A DNA stretch of 64,000 nucleotides from Camellia lanceoleosa (Eukaryota; Streptophyta; Magnoliopsida; Ericales; Theaceae): NCBI GenBank assembly GCA_025200525.1, contig CM045763.1:86146131-86210130 (forward strand). Reading direction: 5' to 3'. Below, piece by piece: positions 59,960-64,000 of this stretch. Made by a program: the position numbers and the translations under genes. The notes beneath the pieces were generated by a model. That model was not told where the DNA came from. It did not search any database and worked only from the letters and a program-made list of their open reading frames with translations. Every line of letters starts with the position of its first letter. Position 1 is the first letter of the stretch.

Positions 59960-60734
59960 GTTTACCATGTGCCAACAAAATACAAATGGCAAATCCAACA
60001 AAACATTACCATGTTCCAACAAAACATAAAAAGGCCAAATACAACAAAACATAATGCATACATTTAATTTCTTCCATGTTTTGGTAGTGAAGACAAGGTC
60101 ACAAACTTCTACCACTTTGACACAAATGTTGTTGAACCCCATTATGGGCCTTCAGATGGGTTTGGCTCAATGAATGTGCTTGTTCTAATGAACCCTGGTA
60201 GAGGTCCCCTAATGTTCATCCCTTGCAATGCTAGTCTGAAGTTGAAGCTTGGTTGGCTACCACTTGCTTTAGGCCTTGTTGAAATGCTTACCCTACTGCC
60301 TTGTTGACTAGTGGCTTCAGTGATTGCTTGGTCTTTTAGTTAACCACTGGGTTAATAGGTGGCTGACTGCTTCTCTAGGTGCTTGACTGGTTGTTTGTCA
60401 CCTGCAAATTGTCAATAATTAATTGTATAAAGGACCTCTAATAAATGAATTGAATTTATGAAGATGTAACAAATTGTGTGTAAGGTAACCTTTGGTGCAA
60501 TAGGCTAGCCTTTGCATCCTCTTTTGTTGTACCCAAGCTTACCACACAAGCTACATATAGTTGTTGTGTTTCCTCTGTGCAACTTATGAGGATTCTTAGG
60601 CTCATCTGCTTGCCTTTTTCTCAACTTTCTTGGCCTACCAGGGTGCTTCTTCACTTTTGGAGGCAATAATCCAGGCCACACAAACTTTGGCCACATTTTA
60701 GAACCATTTATTAGGTATATCATTGGCTCATAGC
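59960..60734 (-). pseudogene. C-terminal remnant of a Mutator transposase
   Basis: On the minus strand the sequence from 60734 reads YEPMIYLINGSKMWPKF, then PPKVKKHPGRPRKLRKRQ, then CSLCGKLGYNKRGC and a stop near 60505. This is the end of a plant MuDR-type transposase, whose last zinc knuckle is normally C-x2-C-x4-H-x4-C. Here the His is Tyr, so the knuckle is broken. A possible further exon (acceptor near 60403, then Thr/Ser/Gln/Pro-rich sequence) follows to about 60150. The catalytic part, expected to the right, is cut off at 60734, where another element starts. Confidence 0.75.
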
Positions 60735-63700
60735 TGTAGACGTCCCCGAACGTCCCGGGAGGGAAATCCCATTTTGTTCATTTGGGCTCACTACAGTTCA
60801 GGACTCAATGTCACGGTCCTGTATCTAATCTCGTAGAATGCAATGCAAGATCGATGAATCATCAAAGAGTCCAAATCCGGCAAATCGTTTTGAAAAATAG
60901 ATTTTTGAAAGAAGTGCCAAACATGGATCGCTTGCTAGATACGTAGTCGCCACCTAAATATTTTATTTTGGAAAATTTAGAAACCCCGACTGCTGCCTAA
61001 GGCCACGCGGTCCGCCATCACCAAAGTTACCTCGCTCGAATTTGGGTACGATTGGGAAGGTCACTGTGAGCATTCTCCGCCGATCAAAGATCGCCTCTAC
61101 TAACCATTATATCGAGTTTTGAAAACATTATGTGCTCTTATTCCGGTTATTAGCCTAGAATTACTATGTGATGCACACAACATACAAGTATAGATTGGAT
61201 CACCTGAATTGTTGGAACAACACATCTCATGTTTGTTTTGAAAACGATTTGCTACTCGCAAGTAGGCTAAAATGCGGATTTGCCACCCTCGGGTGGGCTT
61301 AGAAAACATGATAATTTGCCACTCTCAAGTAGGCTTAAAACTCACAGTCAATGAATTGTTCCAATCCAAATAACCCAACCTTCACCCACAGGCATTCAGG
61401 CAGTTATATCACATAAGCAGGTAGCCTCATGGTAAGCATGCTATCATGGCAGTCACTCACACACATGCAAGGATGCTAAAGCGTAAATACTTACGGAGTA
61501 CTCCAAGCCAAAACAGAAGCTATGTTAGAAATTCATGCATGATCCTAACTATACAGAAATGCCTAATGCAACACATGCAAAAATGCAACTAAGATAGGCT
61601 TGGCTATTCTAAGATGGTATATGGTAATGCTACAGCTAACACGTATTCAACTAGGAATTGAAATACAATGCAGTTAGTATGATGCGTCGATCCTGGTGCA
61701 TGCAATACAGATGAATGAATGCAAACATGCAAGCATAAGTATGCTAATTGAAACATGCCCTAATCTAACCATCATAAGCTGGTAAATAAAAGGGAGAAAG
61801 ACGTGGGGTTGGAAGACATACATCACACACACGCACACTTATTACAATTGTGCCATCGCTCGGAGGGTCCGAATAAATAATACAAACCGCCTAATCAACT
61901 AACTCACGAGCTAATTAATTATTACAAAACCGAATTAATAACTAGCTACAACTAATTATTACACAACTACTAACTAACAAGTAAACAGTAAATGAATGCT
62001 ATTCCAGCTCTGTTTGGAGAAGAGGAAGGTATGCATGCTCGCTTTGCTTCGCCAAAACACTTTCGTTGTTCTTTAGAGGCTCTGCTTGCAGGATGTCTTC
62101 CAAAGGTTTGTTGTTGAACTTACCAAAACACTATCGAAATTCACCAAAGGATCGCCAACATGAAAGGAGAGATGCCGGCCAACAACAAGGCATTGCCGGC
62201 CAAGGGTGTGACACTGCTGGCCATCAGTGGTGCACTACCAGCCACTGGTGTACTGTGACACCAAGCTGCAACAAAGCACAAAATAGAGAGAAGGGAGGGT
62301 CTCCCAAGGGCATGTATGCACTATGCCACCCCATATCGCCTCAAAACATCAAGGGAGAGGCCTAGTCGGATCCACGAATTAATTACGCATCCCGATGCAT
62401 GATGGCTAAAGATCCAACTTGTGCAAATCAATATGAAAATGAATGCACAAATAAAGCAAGTAAAGCCTAGAAGAATCATCAAGAGCTCAAGGATCGAGAA
62501 TTGAAACACGCTCCATCACTCGAGTATGAACGCCTCATTCCTTGTGCTCTGGATTAACACTTAACCCAAACAATGCAACACGAAGGATGACAAACATGCA
62601 ATATGAATAACCTAACAAGGCTAATGACATGCAACAAGCACATAGGCATGATGTGAGGTGATGAGATGAGGTGACAACCTTGGACAACATGACAAATGCA
62701 ACATGAACATGCAACAACATGTAATGGGGCTAGCATGCGACAACATGCAAAGATCGAGCAAGCATACAACAATATAGATAGGCATGCAACAAAGATGCAA
62801 AGGGATGGACTTACACTAATGTGGGCGCTCTCAACTAAGCCCAAATCAAGGCCAAAAGTGATGAATTGATGGCATGAAAAGCATGAAATGGCAAGGCAAA
62901 CATGTATGCCAAGTGGCTCAAGTATTAAGGCACAAAGAGGACAACTCTAAGCACACTTAAGCAACAAACACGGATGTATGACAATGAGGTAAGCTCAAAT
63001 CTCATGTAAAGTGATGCCAAATCAAATCAACAATGCAAGCGAAAGCATATTATGATGCTCAAAGCTCAAAGTGAGTAAAGGAACTTAAGCCATGGCCATA
63101 CAAGGCAAACCCCAAGGGGCCGAGGGGACCTAAAATAGTCCTAGGGTAGGTCCAAACAAGACCAAAACTAAGCTCAAAGCTAGCCAACCTAGGCTAGAAT
63201 ACAAAGCCAAAAACATGATGCATACAAGGCTACTAAAGAGGCAATGCACTACACTTATTGGAACCAATCATGGCATGACTTGGACAACATAAAACAGAGT
63301 TACATTATGGTATAACAAGACCAAAAATGCACTGAAGTGATGAGCCAAAGGCTTAGGCTTAATGGCATGTACAAAAGTCAATTCTTGAGGCATAAAGCAC
63401 AAGCTCTAAAAAGCATTCAAGGCATGTCAAATGCAAGTGTGTGACAACATTTCATGGACTGAAATAGCATATGGAATGAGGGCAAAGCATGCAAACATCA
63501 CATGTATGGCATGATAGGGGTCTCAAAACCCAAGACTAGCGTAACCATTTACACTATAGCTATACAAAGCGCGAGTGATATGGCCATGGTAGCCTAAAAC
63601 AGTCCAAGGACAGCCCAAAATAAGCATAAAATCATGTTAGAGCAAAGCCAAAATATGCTAGTATGATGAGTCAAAACATCATGCACAAAGGGCTAGTAGA

Positions 63701-64000
63701 CAAGATTTGTTCTACACCTATATGGAGCATGCAAAGGATGATCAAACCAACTATGGATAGGGTCATGACATACCAAATGGTGACCAAATATATGCTGAAA
63801 TGTAAACCAAACAAGCTAACCTGACATGGCAAAGCATGGAGCATATGAAGCTAGTTTAGGGGATTTACACTACAAGTGTATCATGCAAGCATGGAGTGAC
63901 AAAACCAACCCAAAACAGATTTATGGCATGGTAAAACATCACCAAAAACCCACTGAAATGGACTCAACACAAGCTAAGCACACATGCTACTTTGATGAGC
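60735..64000. mobile_element. Probable long LTR of a Tat/Ogre-like Gypsy element (runs off the right edge)
   Basis: Starts TGTAGACGTCCCC exactly where the Mutator transposase frame breaks. Composition changes to more even base use. AGTCGCCACCTAAATATTTTATTTTGG near 60948 followed by AGAAACCCCGAC recalls a phrase common in long LTRs of this lineage. Over 3.2 kb no protein domain is readable, and words such as CATGCAA and GGCAT recur throughout. Tandem motifs of about 45 bp (TTTGCCACYCTCRAGTRGGCTTA) occur at 61249-61332. No right end, primer site or target duplication is available, so the class is a guess. Confidence 0.5.
61249..61332. repeat. Short tandem repeat in the putative LTR
   Basis: Three drifted copies of a unit of the form TTTGCCACTCTCAAGTAGGCTTA with spacers. 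Non-coding. Confidence 0.5.

Noticed and set aside
61249..61332. Regular short repeats that might suggest a CRISPR array
   Set aside because: Only about three drifted units without constant spacers, in plant nuclear DNA.

Overview
This window reads as nuclear DNA of a flowering plant, most likely a dicot. It is AT-rich, its genes are split by introns with ordinary plant splice sites, and the space between genes is packed with plant-type transposable elements. I cannot name the species. Five protein genes are supported. From the left: the 3' part of a histone H3K4-methylation scaffold (RbBP5-like, RBL, + strand, 701-6227); an RTM2-like alpha-crystallin-domain membrane protein (- strand, 8129-6967, first exon not found); a myosin-binding GTD-domain protein (- strand, 18026-15183); a domesticated Mutator transposase of the MUSTANG family (+ strand, 32885-35125); and a three-KH-domain RNA-binding protein of the FLK/PEPPER type (- strand, coding 46266-37342, with a leader exon near 48.5 kb). 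The MUSTANG and FLK genes lie side by side and converge. From memory their Arabidopsis counterparts are also neighbours, so this looks like a conserved gene pair.

Region by region. 1-6.2 kb: RBL, whose 3.9-kb last intron holds a decayed LINE that is itself split by a 1-kb terminal-inverted-repeat element. 6.2-15 kb: the RTM2-like gene, then a long non-coding stretch with small MITEs. 15-20 kb: the myosin-binding gene, with a hAT-type MITE in its leader intron. 20-28 kb: a 501-bp tandem repeat, foldback elements, and a 5.1-kb non-autonomous LTR element with three LTRs and two internal segments, flanked by a TACAC duplication. 28-31.6 kb: sparse. 31.6-48.7 kb: the MUSTANG-FLK pair. 48.7-60.7 kb: DNA-transposon territory with a Harbinger remnant, two short TIR elements with 9-bp target duplications, a hAT element, a broken GRF zinc-finger gene and the end of a Mutator transposase. 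60.7-64 kb: apparently the start of a long LTR retrotransposon running off the right edge.

No bacterial-style operon, CRISPR array, tRNA or rRNA gene was seen. The genes are ordinary dispersed plant genes, not one pathway, although RBL and FLK homologues both influence flowering-time control in Arabidopsis (RBL through COMPASS-type H3K4 methylation, FLK through RNA processing). The points most worth following up are a stop-free 123-nt intron in the myosin-binding gene that would encode a hydrophobic segment, a GC-AG intron in the FLK gene, the three-LTR element, and a transposon insertion whose empty site is present elsewhere in the window.
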